Source of the DNA: Phycisphaerae bacterium SM23_33
GTDB taxonomy: Bacteria > Planctomycetota > Phycisphaerae > SM23-33
Assembly: GCA_001303665.1 (NCBI GenBank)
Contig: LJUF01000103.1
Location: 1-9,844 of the forward strand
Direction: 5' to 3'
Length of the DNA stretch: 9,844 nt
Part shown: piece by piece, positions 1 through 7,095 of the stretch
How positions within the stretch are numbered: the first letter of the stretch is position 1
Layout: each line of letters starts with the position of its first letter
Translations under genes and position numbers: made by a program
The notes under the pieces: generated by a model
Database searches by the model: none
Told to the model about the DNA's origin: nothing
What the model saw: only the letters and a program-made list of their open reading frames with translations

Positions 1-2247
1 CTCGGCCTTGGCCTTTTCCTTTTTCCTCTTCAGGGTCAGCGGCTGGGAGAGCTTCGAGCCGTCGCGGTAGATGGCCACGGCCTTGAGCCCCATCCGCCAG
101 CCGCCCAGGAACGCGTCCTGGATGTCCTCGACGGTGGAGTCCTTGGGCATGTTGACCGTCTTGGAGATCGCCCCTGACAGGAACGGCTGGACCGCCGCCA
201 TCATTCGGATGTGCCCCATGTAATGGATGCAGCGGGTCCCCTTGGCCGGCTTGAAGGCACAGTCGAAGACGCTCAGATGCTCGTCCCTGAGCCCCGGGGC
301 GCCCTCGATCGTGTCTTCTTCCTCGATGTATTGAAGCACCTGGGAAATGTCGTCCCGGCAGTATCCCAGCCGCTCCAGCGCCAGCGGCACCGTGCGGTTG
401 ACCAGCTTTAACATCCCCCCGCCGGCCAGCAGCTTGTACTTGACCAGGGCGATGTCCGGCTCGATGCCGGTGGTGTCACAGTCCATCATGAAGCCGATGG
501 TGCCGGTGGGGGCCAGCACGGTGGTCTGGGCGTTGCGGTGGCCGTACAGCTCGCCGGCCGCGATGGCCTCGTCCCAGCAGCTTCGCGCCGCCTCGACCAG
601 CTCGGAGGCCAGTTGGGGCGACTGGATATTCTCCACCGCCTCGCGGTGTCTGCGCATGACCTCGAGCATGGGGCGGCGGTTCCTGCGGAATTCCGGGAAG
701 GCCCCCAGCCGGCTGGCCAATTGGGCGCTGGTGGCGTAGGCCTCGCCGGTCATGATGGCCGTGATGGCTGCGGCCACGGCCCGCCCGCCGTCGCTGTCGT
801 AAGGCAGGCCCAGACTCATCAGCAGCGCCCCGAGGTTGGCGTAGCCCAAGCCCAGCGGGCGGAAATCGTGACTGTTGCGGCAGATCTTTTCGGTGGGGTA
901 GCTGCCGTGGTCCACCAGTGTTTCCTGGGCGACGATGAAGATCTGCACCGCCCGGCGGAACGACGCCACGTCGAAGCTGCCGTCCTCCCGGCGGAACTTC
1001 ATCAGGTTCAGGCTGGCCAGGTTGCAGGCCGAGTCGTCCAGGAACATAAACTCGCTGCACGGGTTGGAGGCGTTGATCCCGCCGCTGTTGGGGCAGGTGT
1101 GCCAGCGGTTGATGGTGCTGTGGTACTGCACCCCCGGGTCGCCGCAGATGTGGCAGCCCTCGGCGATCTTCCTGAGCAGCTCCGCGGCGCGGTACTTGCC
1201 CATCGGCTCGCGCGTGGTCACGGCGTACGTCTGCCACTCCTTGTCCTCCACGGCCGCCTTCAGGAACTCGTCGCTGACGCGGACGGAGAGGTTGGAGTTC
1301 TGGTACATCACGGAGCTGTAGGCCTCGCCGTTGAAGTTGCCGTCGTAGCCGTGCTCGATGAGTGCCCAGGCCTTCATCTCCTCCTTGGCCTTGCACTCGA
1401 TGAACTCCTTGATGTCGGGATGGTCGCAGCGCAGCGACTGCATCTTGGCCGCCCGGCGGGTCTTGCCCCCGGACTTGACCACCGCCGCGATCTGGTCGAA
1501 CACCCGCATGAAGCTCAACGGCCCGGATGGCTTGCCCCCGCCGCTGAGCCGCTCGCGGGCCGAACGCAGCGTCGAAAGGTCCGTGCCCGTCCCCGAGCCG
1601 TACTTGAACAGCATGGCTTCGGAATGGGCCAGACGCATGATGTCTTCCATCGTGTCCTCGACGCTCTGGATGAAGCACGCCGAGGCCTGCGGATACTCAT
1701 ACCCCCGCAGGGTCTTCACGGGGCAGCTCTTCTGGCGGTCCCAGTGGTAATTGCCCTCCGAGCCGGGCACGCCCTTCTGTTGCAGCAGCCCCACGTTGAA
1801 CCACGCCGGGGAGTTGAACGCACCGTACTGGTTCACGCACAGCCACGTCAGCTCGTCGCAGAACGCCTCGGCGTCGGCGTCGGAGGCGAAGACACCGTCT
1901 TCGCGGGCCCAGTCGCCGATAGTCCGCGTGACGCGGTGGATCAGCGCGCGAACCGACGACTCGCGATCGGGCTTGCCGTTCTCCCCGTAAAAGTACTTGC
2001 TCACGACCACGTTGGTGGCCAGCTGGCTCCATGTGGAAGGCACTTCCACGTCTTGCTGCTCGAAGATGACCTCCCCTTTGTCTCCCTTGATCACCGCGGT
2101 GCGCTTTTCCCAGGTCACCTGTTCGAAAGGATTCGCCTCTTCCGGGCAGAAATATCTTTCAACGCGCAGGCCGTCCTGCCCCTGGGGCAGCGGCGCTCGA
2201 TCCTTCACCTTGCCGTCGCTGTCGGTGGTGGAGCACTCAACCGCCAT
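1..2247 (-). CDS. nrdJ: Class II (adenosylcobalamin-dependent) ribonucleoside reductase, C-terminus cut by window edge
   Basis: Reduces ribonucleotides to deoxyribonucleotides in the cytoplasm, using adenosylcobalamin to generate a thiyl radical, so it needs no oxygen and no separate radical subunit. The minus frame is open from the ATG at 2247 to base 1 (749 codons) and continues outside the window. Family marks in order: Cys191 (SACFIQ, redox-pair position), the catalytic NPCSE with Cys397 flanked by Asn395 and Glu399, the second redox Cys408 (SACNLASLNL), the phosphate-binding PTGTI at about 580-584, then FDCAFKPA, HYMGHIRMM, SGAISKTVNMP and AIYRDGSKLSQPL near the visible end. No N-terminal ATP-cone is apparent. 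The start is well fixed: an in-frame TAG lies four codons upstream and a good ribosome binding site precedes the ATG. A Lys-rich linker (KRKKEKAK) leads into the missing C-terminal part, which in long NrdJ proteins carries the re-reducing cysteines. Divergent from the glycosidase operon; putative NrdR boxes lie upstream. Confidence 0.95.
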   Translation of the reverse strand, partial: MAVECSTTDSDGKVKDRAPLPQGQDGLRVERYFCPEEANPFEQVTWEKRTAVIKGDKGEVIFEQQDVEVPSTWSQLATNVVVSKYFYGENGKPDRESSVRALIHRVTRTIGDWAREDGVFASDADAEAFCDELTWLCVNQYGAFNSPAWFNVGLLQQKGVPGSEGNYHWDRQKSCPVKTLRGYEYPQASACFIQSVEDTMEDIMRLAHSEAMLFKYGSGTGTDLSTLRSARERLSGGGKPSGPLSFMRVFDQIAAVVKSGGKTRRAAKMQSLRCDHPDIKEFIECKAKEEMKAWALIEHGYDGNFNGEAYSSVMYQNSNLSVRVSDEFLKAAVEDKEWQTYAVTTREPMGKYRAAELLRKIAEGCHICGDPGVQYHSTINRWHTCPNSGGINASNPCSEFMFLDDSACNLASLNLMKFRREDGSFDVASFRRAVQIFIVAQETLVDHGSYPTEKICRNSHDFRPLGLGYANLGALLMSLGLPYDSDGGRAVAAAITAIMTGEAYATSAQLASRLGAFPEFRRNRRPMLEVMRRHREAVENIQSPQLASELVEAARSCWDEAIAAGELYGHRNAQTTVLAPTGTIGFMMDCDTTGIEPDIALVKYKLLAGGGMLKLVNRTVPLALERLGYCRDDISQVLQYIEEEDTIEGAPGLRDEHLSVFDCAFKPAKGTRCIHYMGHIRMMAAVQPFLSGAISKTVNMPKDSTVEDIQDAFLGGWRMGLKAVAIYRDGSKLSQPLTLKRKKEKAKAE

Positions 2248-2255
2248 CGGAACTA

Positions 2256-2261
2256 CTCCCT
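2256..2261 (-). promoter_or_regulatory. Ribosome binding site of nrdJ
   Basis: On the minus strand the sequence reads AGGGAG with an 8-nt spacer before the ATG at 2247. Together with the in-frame TAG just upstream it settles the nrdJ start. Confidence 0.75.
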
Positions 2262-2424
2262 ATCAACGGAATGACATGACATATGAAGCCAAGCCGGGAC
2301 GGCACACGCCCGCCGACTGGTCAAGACTGCTTGTCCCTTCCGAAGAGCACGTTTGCCTCGGCTTCCCTCAAACGCCCTGGCCTCGGACGAGAAGACCTGC
2401 GGCCAACATCCCGGCAACGAGGCT

Positions 2425-2452
2425 AGGATACCCCACATGTTGGGGCCGTCAA
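2425..2452 (-). promoter_or_regulatory. Candidate proximal promoter of nrdJ
   Basis: The minus strand carries TTGACG (2452-2447) and TATCCT (2430-2425) separated by 16 nt, matching 5/6 and 4/6 of the sigma-70 hexamers. The spacer is itself an inverted repeat (CCCCA...TGGGG). Transcription would start near 2418 and give a leader of about 170 nt. The NrdR-like box at 2461-2476 sits 8 bp upstream of the -35. Called from hexamer matching only; the -10 match is modest. Confidence 0.4.
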
Positions 2453-2460
2453 GATGTTTT

Positions 2461-2476
2461 GAACGAAATATTGTAC
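2461..2476. promoter_or_regulatory. Putative NrdR box (nrdJ-proximal)
   Basis: The 16-mer GAACGAAATATTGTAC has the conserved core of NrdR boxes (published consensus approximately ACACWAWATATWGWGT), with the central AAATATTG and the C at position 4 intact but weaker outer arms. NrdR is the ATP-cone/zinc-ribbon repressor of bacterial ribonucleotide reductase genes. The position, directly upstream of a promoter-like element facing nrdJ, and a second related box exactly 126 bp away support it. Assignment is by motif reading; the nrdR gene itself is not in the window. Confidence 0.55.
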
Positions 2477-2530
2477 TTTTTTGCAAGTCGCGTATAAGGA
2501 AGAGGTTGAAACGCCTTGCCCGCCGGAAAC

Positions 2531-2556
2531 AACAGCAACAAACACCAAACAGCAAC
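2531..2556. repeat. Short direct repeat AACAGCAAC x2
   Basis: AACAGCAAC occurs at 2531-2539 and again at 2548-2556, a 17-bp period, within an A/C-rich tract on the plus strand. On the nrdJ-sense strand it would lie in the first bases of the transcript from the distal promoter. It may be low-complexity leader sequence or a protein site; nothing decides between these. Confidence 0.4.
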
Positions 2557-2561
2557 CTAAC

Positions 2562-2592
2562 ATTATACACCCTTTTTCGTTCCGACACACAA
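2562..2592 (-). promoter_or_regulatory. Candidate distal promoter of nrdJ
   Basis: The minus strand reads a perfect TATAAT at 2567-2562. The -35 is poor: TTGTGT (2592-2587) with a 19-nt spacer, or TGTGTG with 18 nt. The putative NrdR box at 2587-2602 overlaps that -35 region, a geometry expected for repression. Transcription would begin near 2555 and leave a leader of about 310 nt, so the proximal candidate could be the main promoter. Confidence 0.45.
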
Positions 2593-2602
2593 AATATTGA
2601 AA
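2587..2602. promoter_or_regulatory. Putative NrdR box (nrdJ-distal)
   Basis: ACACAAAATATTGAAA agrees with about 15 of 16 positions of the degenerate NrdR-box consensus (ACACWAWATATWGWGW as I know it); only position 15 differs. It lies in an AT-rich patch of an otherwise GC-rich window and overlaps the -35 region of a promoter with a perfect TATAAT directed toward nrdJ. NrdR boxes upstream of ribonucleotide reductase operons are well established. The match to the right target gene makes this much more likely than chance. Confidence 0.7.
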
Positions 2603-2769
2603 CTATTCCGCTGCCGACCCCAACCGGTGCTATTTCTGTTGGAAACTGTTGGTAACCCCACGGCCGGGCCCGGATCGCCGCGTTCGGCCTGGGTGGTGCC
2701 CCGCGATTCCGGCTCCTGTCCCGTAGCGGCTTGGCTGGCGGCGGCGCTGCCAATATCCCCAGGAGTTCC

Positions 2770-2797
2770 TTGACCGGCCGGGCCCTCCGGCGACAAT
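2770..2797 (+). promoter_or_regulatory. Candidate promoter of the glycosidase operon
   Basis: TTGACC (2770-2775) and GACAAT (2792-2797) are separated by 16 bp, with 5/6 and 4/6 matches to sigma-70 hexamers. The start site would be near 2804, about 40 nt upstream of the GTG start. This is a hexamer match in GC-rich DNA without other support. Confidence 0.35.
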
Positions 2798-2830
2798 ACC
2801 TTCCTCGTCGGTCCAACAACTTGTTCCTGA

Positions 2831-2837
2831 AGGGAGG
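2831..2837 (+). promoter_or_regulatory. Ribosome binding site fixing a GTG start
   Basis: AGGGAGG lies 6 nt upstream of the GTG at 2844. It is a strong Shine-Dalgarno match and justifies a non-ATG start for the glycoside hydrolase, whose protein alignment also begins here (conserved block RGAPFWSWND starts near residue 20). Confidence 0.75.
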
Positions 2838-2843
2838 CGCCCT

Positions 2844-5800
2844 GTGAGTCAGGCAGCCGAATGGCACCCGCAGCAGTGGGCCAGGCCCGAGAGCACCTAT
2901 CGCGGCGCGCCGTTCTGGTCCTGGAATGACCGGCTGGTCCCCGAACGTCTTTGCCGCCAGATCGAGCAGATGCATCGTGCCGGAATGGGCGGGTTCTTCA
3001 TGCACAGCCGCTACGGCCTGAAGACGCCTTACCTGTCCCAGGAATGGTTTGACTGCGTTTCGGCGTGCGTGGAGAAGGCCCGCCAACTGGACATGAAGGC
3101 CTATCTTTACGACGAGGACCGCTGGCCCTCCGGGGCTGCCGGCGGCCTGGTGACGCGAGAGCATCCGGAGTTCGCAGCGCATCTGCTGGTGGCCATTCGA
3201 GGCCCGCGGCCACCGGCCGGGATGGAGCGGCTGGCGAGCTTTGCCGTCCGGTTCGACGATTCCGGGCGCTGCGCCGCCTACCGGGCGCTGGAGGAGGGCC
3301 AGGGCCTGGAAGCCGACGAGGTTATGGTCTCTTTCGCGGCGGGCGTTTCTCAGCCCAGCCCCTGGTTCAACGAAGCCCCGTACCTCGACACGCTCAGCGC
3401 CGAGGCGGTGGCGGAGTTTATCCGCGTCACGCACCAGGCCTACGCCGACCGCTACGGGAATGATTTCGGCGGGGTCATACCGGCCATCTTTACCGACGAG
3501 CCCAACTACTCTCACTCCCACGTGAGCGCCGCGGCCGATGAGCTGCTGGCCTCGCTGCCGTGGACCGCCAAGCTGGCCATGGAGTTCAAGCGGCGCCGCG
3601 GCTACGACCTGCGGGATCATCTGGTGGAGCTGGCCTTCCCGGCGGCCGGCTCAGGCGCGTATGAGTTCAGCAAGCTCCGCCACGACTACTGGCGGACGGC
3701 CACGGAACTGTTCGGCGAGAACTTCTCCGCCCAGATCGGTCGCTGGTGCGATAAGCACAGCATCGCCCTGACCGGCCACTACCTCGGGGAGGAGTCGCTG
3801 ACCAGCCAGATCCGCACCGTCGGCTCGGCCATGCCCCACTACGCCCACCAGCAGTGGCCGGGCGTGGACATCCTCACCGACCAGCGCCACGAGATCGGCA
3901 CCGTCAAGCAGTGCTGCTCCGTGGCCGCCCAACTGGGCCGGGCGCGCGTGCTCAGCGAGCTGTACGGCTGCACGGGATGGGACTGGCCGCTGGAGGGGCA
4001 CAAGTTCAACGGCGGCTGGCAGTACGTGCTGGGCGTGAATCTCCGCTGCCCGCACCTGTCGCTGTACAGTCTGGCCGGCGGGGCCAAACGCGACTACCCC
4101 GCCAGCATCTTCCCCCAAAGCCCGTGGTGGAAGTACTACCGCGTGGTGGAGGACTACTTCGCCCGGCTGGGGCTGCTGCTGACCAAGGGCAAGCCCGTCC
4201 GCGACGTGCTGATGATCCACCCCATCGAGAGCGCTTACGGCCTGTACCTGCCGGGTGAGGCCGCCAGCACCGCCCGGCTCCAGGAACCGTTCACGGCGCT
4301 GCTGGCGGGGCTGCTGGACCACCACTACGACTACGACCTGGGCGACGAATCGCTGCTGGCCGCCCGCGGCAAGGTCGCCGCCGGCAAGCTCAAGCTCGGC
4401 AAGATGGATTACCGCCTGGTGGTGGTGCCGCCGGCGATCACGCTGCGCTCCACGACCGCGGCGCTGCTGAAGCGGTTCCTCGCCGCCGGCGGGTCGGTGG
4501 TGTTCGTGGAGCCGCTGCCGCAGCGCCTGGACGGCGAGCCGTCCGAGGAGCTCGCCCAGCTCATCGCCCAGGCCACCCGCTGCGGGGCCCGGCCCAGCGT
4601 GGTCGCCGCCACCATCGAAACCCTCCTGCCGCGCCGCGTCTCCGTCACCGAGAACGGCGCCGAGGCCGCCTTCGCCTGGACCATGCTCCGGCACGTCAGG
4701 GGCGGGCAGGTGCTCTTCCTGCAGTCCTGCGACCGCACCCACGCCCATGACGTGCGCGTCTCGGTCCAGGGCCGCCGCCCGGTGGTGCTCATGGACCCCG
4801 CCACCGGCGCCCGCCGGCGGGTCGAGGCCGAGAAGGTTGGCGACCGCGTGGAGTTCGCCCTGCACTTGCCGCAGACCGGCTCGGCCCTGGTCAGCCTGGG
4901 CCTCCGCGCCGGCGAGGCCGCGCCCCCGGCCGCGCCGCCGAAGGTCGCCGCCGCGGTCGAGGCGCCCGGCCCGTGGAAGGTCGAGCGGCTCGAGCCCAAC
5001 AGCTTCCCTCTGGACTACTGCCGCTTCCGCATCGGCGAGGGCGAGTCCTCCGAGCCGGTGCCGGTGCTGCTGGCCGAAGAGAAGATCCGCGCCCATTGGG
5101 GCCTGCCGCGCCGGCTGAACCAGGGCTGCCAGCCGTGGTACCTGGCCGAGACGAATCGCGCCGACCGCACCGTCCGCGGCCGCTGCGAAATGAAATTCCA
5201 GTTCCACGTCACCGACGTACCCGGCCGGCTGCAACTGGCCATCGAGCGCCCCGAGGATTTCCAGATCCTCCTGAACGGCCAGGCCGTCGCCTCCGAGCCG
5301 ACCGGCTGCTGGGTGGACGAGGACATCAAGACCGTGGACATCTCGCCGGCTGTCCGCGCCGGCCACAACGAGCTGCTGCTGCGGTTTGACTACCGCTCCG
5401 ACATGGAGCTGGAGGACCTGCACCTGGTGGGCGAGTTCGCCGTCCGCCGCACCGGCGACAGACGCACCTTCGACGCCCACACCCTCACTCGCCCGCCGAC
5501 CGAGCTGGCCCACGGCTCCTGGGTCGGCCAAGGCCTGGACTTCTACGGCGGGGCGGTCATGTATCGCATCCCTGTGGATGGGTCCGTCCGCCAGGCCGCC
5601 GCCAGGGGCAAGCGGGTCCGCCTGGCAATGCCGGCGGTCCGGTGCACGTGTGCGGCCGTGCACGTAGGCGAACGCACCTTCGTGTTGGCCTGGCCGCCGA
5701 TGGCCGCGGACATCACCGAGCCGCTGGCCGCGGGCGGCGACGTCGCCATCGAGATTATCGGCGGGCGCAAGAACATCCTGGGGCCGCTGCACGTGCCCTG

Positions 5801-5915
5801 GCTGCCCTGGACCGGGCCCGGCGAGTTCGACCCCCACCACCCGCAGTGGACCGACGAGTACCTCCTCAACGACCATGGCCTCATGGCCGCGCCGGTTTTT
5901 GAAATCCTGGAATGA
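2844..5915 (+). CDS. GH106-like glycoside hydrolase (putative alpha-L-rhamnosidase-type family)
   Basis: A 1023-residue predicted glycosidase. The N-terminal block (RGAPFWSWND, GMGGFFMHSR, YDEDRWPSG) is what I associate with the large GH106-like proteins found in planctomycetes and Lentisphaerae. A TIM-barrel-like part spans about 15-430, with acidic candidates for catalysis in TDEPNYS (Asp218/Glu219), GHYLGEE (Glu316/Glu317) and LSELYG (Glu372); which ones act is not known to me. Residues about 450-570 look like a class I amidotransferase-like alpha/beta domain (LVVVPPAITL, GGSVVFVEP). An Ala/Pro-rich linker at about 689-712 precedes a galactose-binding-like beta-sandwich (around 795-870: LQLAIERPEDFQILLNGQ). 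There is no signal peptide, so it probably acts in the cytoplasm on an imported glycoside. GTG start with a strong ribosome binding site. The stop overlaps or nearly abuts the next gene. GH106 is known for rhamnosidases, but the substrate here is unproven. Confidence 0.8.
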   Translation: MSQAAEWHPQQWARPESTYRGAPFWSWNDRLVPERLCRQIEQMHRAGMGGFFMHSRYGLKTPYLSQEWFDCVSACVEKARQLDMKAYLYDEDRWPSGAAGGLVTREHPEFAAHLLVAIRGPRPPAGMERLASFAVRFDDSGRCAAYRALEEGQGLEADEVMVSFAAGVSQPSPWFNEAPYLDTLSAEAVAEFIRVTHQAYADRYGNDFGGVIPAIFTDEPNYSHSHVSAAADELLASLPWTAKLAMEFKRRRGYDLRDHLVELAFPAAGSGAYEFSKLRHDYWRTATELFGENFSAQIGRWCDKHSIALTGHYLGEESLTSQIRTVGSAMPHYAHQQWPGVDILTDQRHEIGTVKQCCSVAAQLGRARVLSELYGCTGWDWPLEGHKFNGGWQYVLGVNLRCPHLSLYSLAGGAKRDYPASIFPQSPWWKYYRVVEDYFARLGLLLTKGKPVRDVLMIHPIESAYGLYLPGEAASTARLQEPFTALLAGLLDHHYDYDLGDESLLAARGKVAAGKLKLGKMDYRLVVVPPAITLRSTTAALLKRFLAAGGSVVFVEPLPQRLDGEPSEELAQLIAQATRCGARPSVVAATIETLLPRRVSVTENGAEAAFAWTMLRHVRGGQVLFLQSCDRTHAHDVRVSVQGRRPVVLMDPATGARRRVEAEKVGDRVEFALHLPQTGSALVSLGLRAGEAAPPAAPPKVAAAVEAPGPWKVERLEPNSFPLDYCRFRIGEGESSEPVPVLLAEEKIRAHWGLPRRLNQGCQPWYLAETNRADRTVRGRCEMKFQFHVTDVPGRLQLAIERPEDFQILLNGQAVASEPTGCWVDEDIKTVDISPAVRAGHNELLLRFDYRSDMELEDLHLVGEFAVRRTGDRRTFDAHTLTRPPTELAHGSWVGQGLDFYGGAVMYRIPVDGSVRQAAARGKRVRLAMPAVRCTCAAVHVGERTFVLAWPPMAADITEPLAAGGDVAIEIIGGRKNILGPLHVPWLPWTGPGEFDPHHPQWTDEYLLNDHGLMAAPVFEILE

Positions 5916-6001
5916 ACGAGCGGCGTGGCCGGCGTCTGGCTGGCGATGACCTCGGCGAGACGAAAGGCGCAGGGCGGGGCAACCGGCCCGCGGAACGACG
6001 G

Positions 6002-7060
6002 ATGAGAAGCATCATCCTGGGCAGAAGCGGCCTGACCGTCTCAGCGGTGGGGCTGGGCGGCATACAGTTCTCGAAGATACCCCAGGCCCGGGTCGCGCGG
6101 GTCATCGCCGAGGCCCTCGAGCGCGGCATCACTTTTTTCGAGACAGCCTACGGCTACTTCGACAGCGAGCAGAAGCTGGGCCTTGCCCTCCGCGGCCGGC
6201 GGCAAGGGCTGATCCTCGCCTCCAAGAGTTCCGCCCGTGACGGCAGGACGTTCACCCGCCACCTGGAGCAGGGCCTCCGCCGGCTGCGGACGGACGTGAT
6301 CGACATCTATCAGCTCCACGGCGTGGACTCGCCCGAGGCCCTGCAGCGGGCCCTGCGGCCCGGGGGCGCGGTGGCGGCGGCCCGGCGGGCGATCCGTCGG
6401 GGCAAGGTCCGCTCGCTTGGGCTGACCACGCACTCGCTGGAGATGGCCCTGCGGGCGGTCCGGACGGGCCTGTTCGAGACCGTCCAGTACCCCATCAGCC
6501 TGATCAACACCGAGGTGCCGCGCAGCGGGCTCTTGGGCGAAGCCAGGAATCGCCGGGTGGGACTGATCGCCATGAAGCCGCTGGGCGGCGGCCGGCTGGG
6601 CCAGGCCCGGCTGGCGCTGAGCTACATCTACCGCTTCCGCGGCGTCGTGCCCGTGGTGGGCGTGGAGACGCCCCGGCAGGTCCGCCAGCTCGCCGGCATC
6701 GCCGAGCGGCCGACGAAGCTGGCCCCGGCGCACTTCGAGCGGATCCGCCGCATCCGCCGCACCGTCGGACGCACCTTCTGCCGGGCCTGCCGCTACTGCG
6801 AGCCCTGCCCGGTGGGCATCTCCATCTTCCGCGTGCTGTACTTCCCCGTGTACGTCATGCAGATGGGCCCCGGGCACGTGCTGCGCGACGGCCTGCCGGA
6901 CTGGCTGGTCAAGGCCGAGCAGTGCGTCCAGTGCCGCCAGTGTGAGGCCCGCTGCCCGTTCCACCTGAAGATCGTCGAAGGCATGAAGAGCAGCCTGCGG
7001 CTGGCCCGCAGGCTGTCCCGCGGCCGCGGCTCGCGGAGATCCGCGGCAGTCCGTCCTTGA
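6002..7060 (+). CDS. Aldo/keto reductase with C-terminal 4Fe-4S ferredoxin-like motifs
   Basis: A 352-residue AKR-type oxidoreductase of the iron-sulfur subgroup (COG1453-like). The barrel begins with LGRSGLTVSAVGLGG and carries FFETAYGYFDSE (residues 45-56), Lys75 (ASKSS) and His106 (YQLHGVD), equivalent to the AKR tetrad except that the usual Asp is Glu47. The C-terminal part has two cysteine clusters: C260-x2-C263-x2-C266-x2-C269-P and C308-x2-C311-x2-C314-x3-C318-P, enough for two 4Fe-4S centres, followed by an Arg-rich tail. Cytoplasmic, with no signal peptide. Start: ATG 6002 fits the family N-terminus and has GGAA 6 nt upstream. An alternative ATG at 5912 overlaps the previous stop (ATGA) but adds 30 charged residues with lower GC3 and no clear ribosome binding site. 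Its stop overlaps or nearly abuts the esterase gene. Substrate unknown; it may handle a sugar or aglycone carbonyl released by the neighbouring hydrolase. Confidence 0.88.
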   Translation: MRSIILGRSGLTVSAVGLGGIQFSKIPQARVARVIAEALERGITFFETAYGYFDSEQKLGLALRGRRQGLILASKSSARDGRTFTRHLEQGLRRLRTDVIDIYQLHGVDSPEALQRALRPGGAVAAARRAIRRGKVRSLGLTTHSLEMALRAVRTGLFETVQYPISLINTEVPRSGLLGEARNRRVGLIAMKPLGGGRLGQARLALSYIYRFRGVVPVVGVETPRQVRQLAGIAERPTKLAPAHFERIRRIRRTVGRTFCRACRYCEPCPVGISIFRVLYFPVYVMQMGPGHVLRDGLPDWLVKAEQCVQCRQCEARCPFHLKIVEGMKSSLRLARRLSRGRGSRRSAAVRP

Positions 7061-7095
7061 CGGCGGCGCCTGTGGGGAAGTTAATCAGAAGCCCA

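Larger units (their letters stand above)
2248..2843. other. Divergent intergenic regulatory region between nrdJ and the glycosidase operon
   Basis: About 600 bp without a convincing gene. The half nearest nrdJ (2262-2420) is ordinary GC-rich sequence and would be leader RNA. The AT-rich core (about 2450-2640) holds both NrdR-like boxes and the two promoter-like elements facing nrdJ. The GC-rich part (2660-2843) leads to the glycosidase gene, with a promoter-like element at 2770-2797 and its ribosome binding site. I looked for a cobalamin riboswitch on the nrdJ-sense strand and found no B12 box. Open frames crossing the region have no recognisable family and run antisense to real genes. Confidence 0.7.

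Noticed and set aside
538..2274. 578-codon plus-strand open frame opposite nrdJ.
   Set aside because: It mirrors the conserved nrdJ frame, shows compositional bias (His/Ala/Gly/Val-rich) and has no family match.
2248..2560. Cobalamin riboswitch in the nrdJ leader, attractive because the enzyme uses B12.
   Set aside because: I found no B12 box or conserved core on the nrdJ-sense strand. The partial resemblance around GACCTGC (about 2394-2400) is on the opposite strand and too weak.
2253..3620. Long minus-strand open frame (455 codons) crossing the intergenic region into the glycosidase gene.
   Set aside because: It is antisense to the well-supported hydrolase, rich in Arg/Pro/Ala/Gly with no recognisable motif, and its start lies inside that gene. 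It would also displace the regulatory region.
3651..5876. 741-codon minus-strand open frame opposite the glycoside hydrolase.
   Set aside because: Antisense shadow of a conserved gene; Gln/Gly/Ala/His-rich and without motifs.
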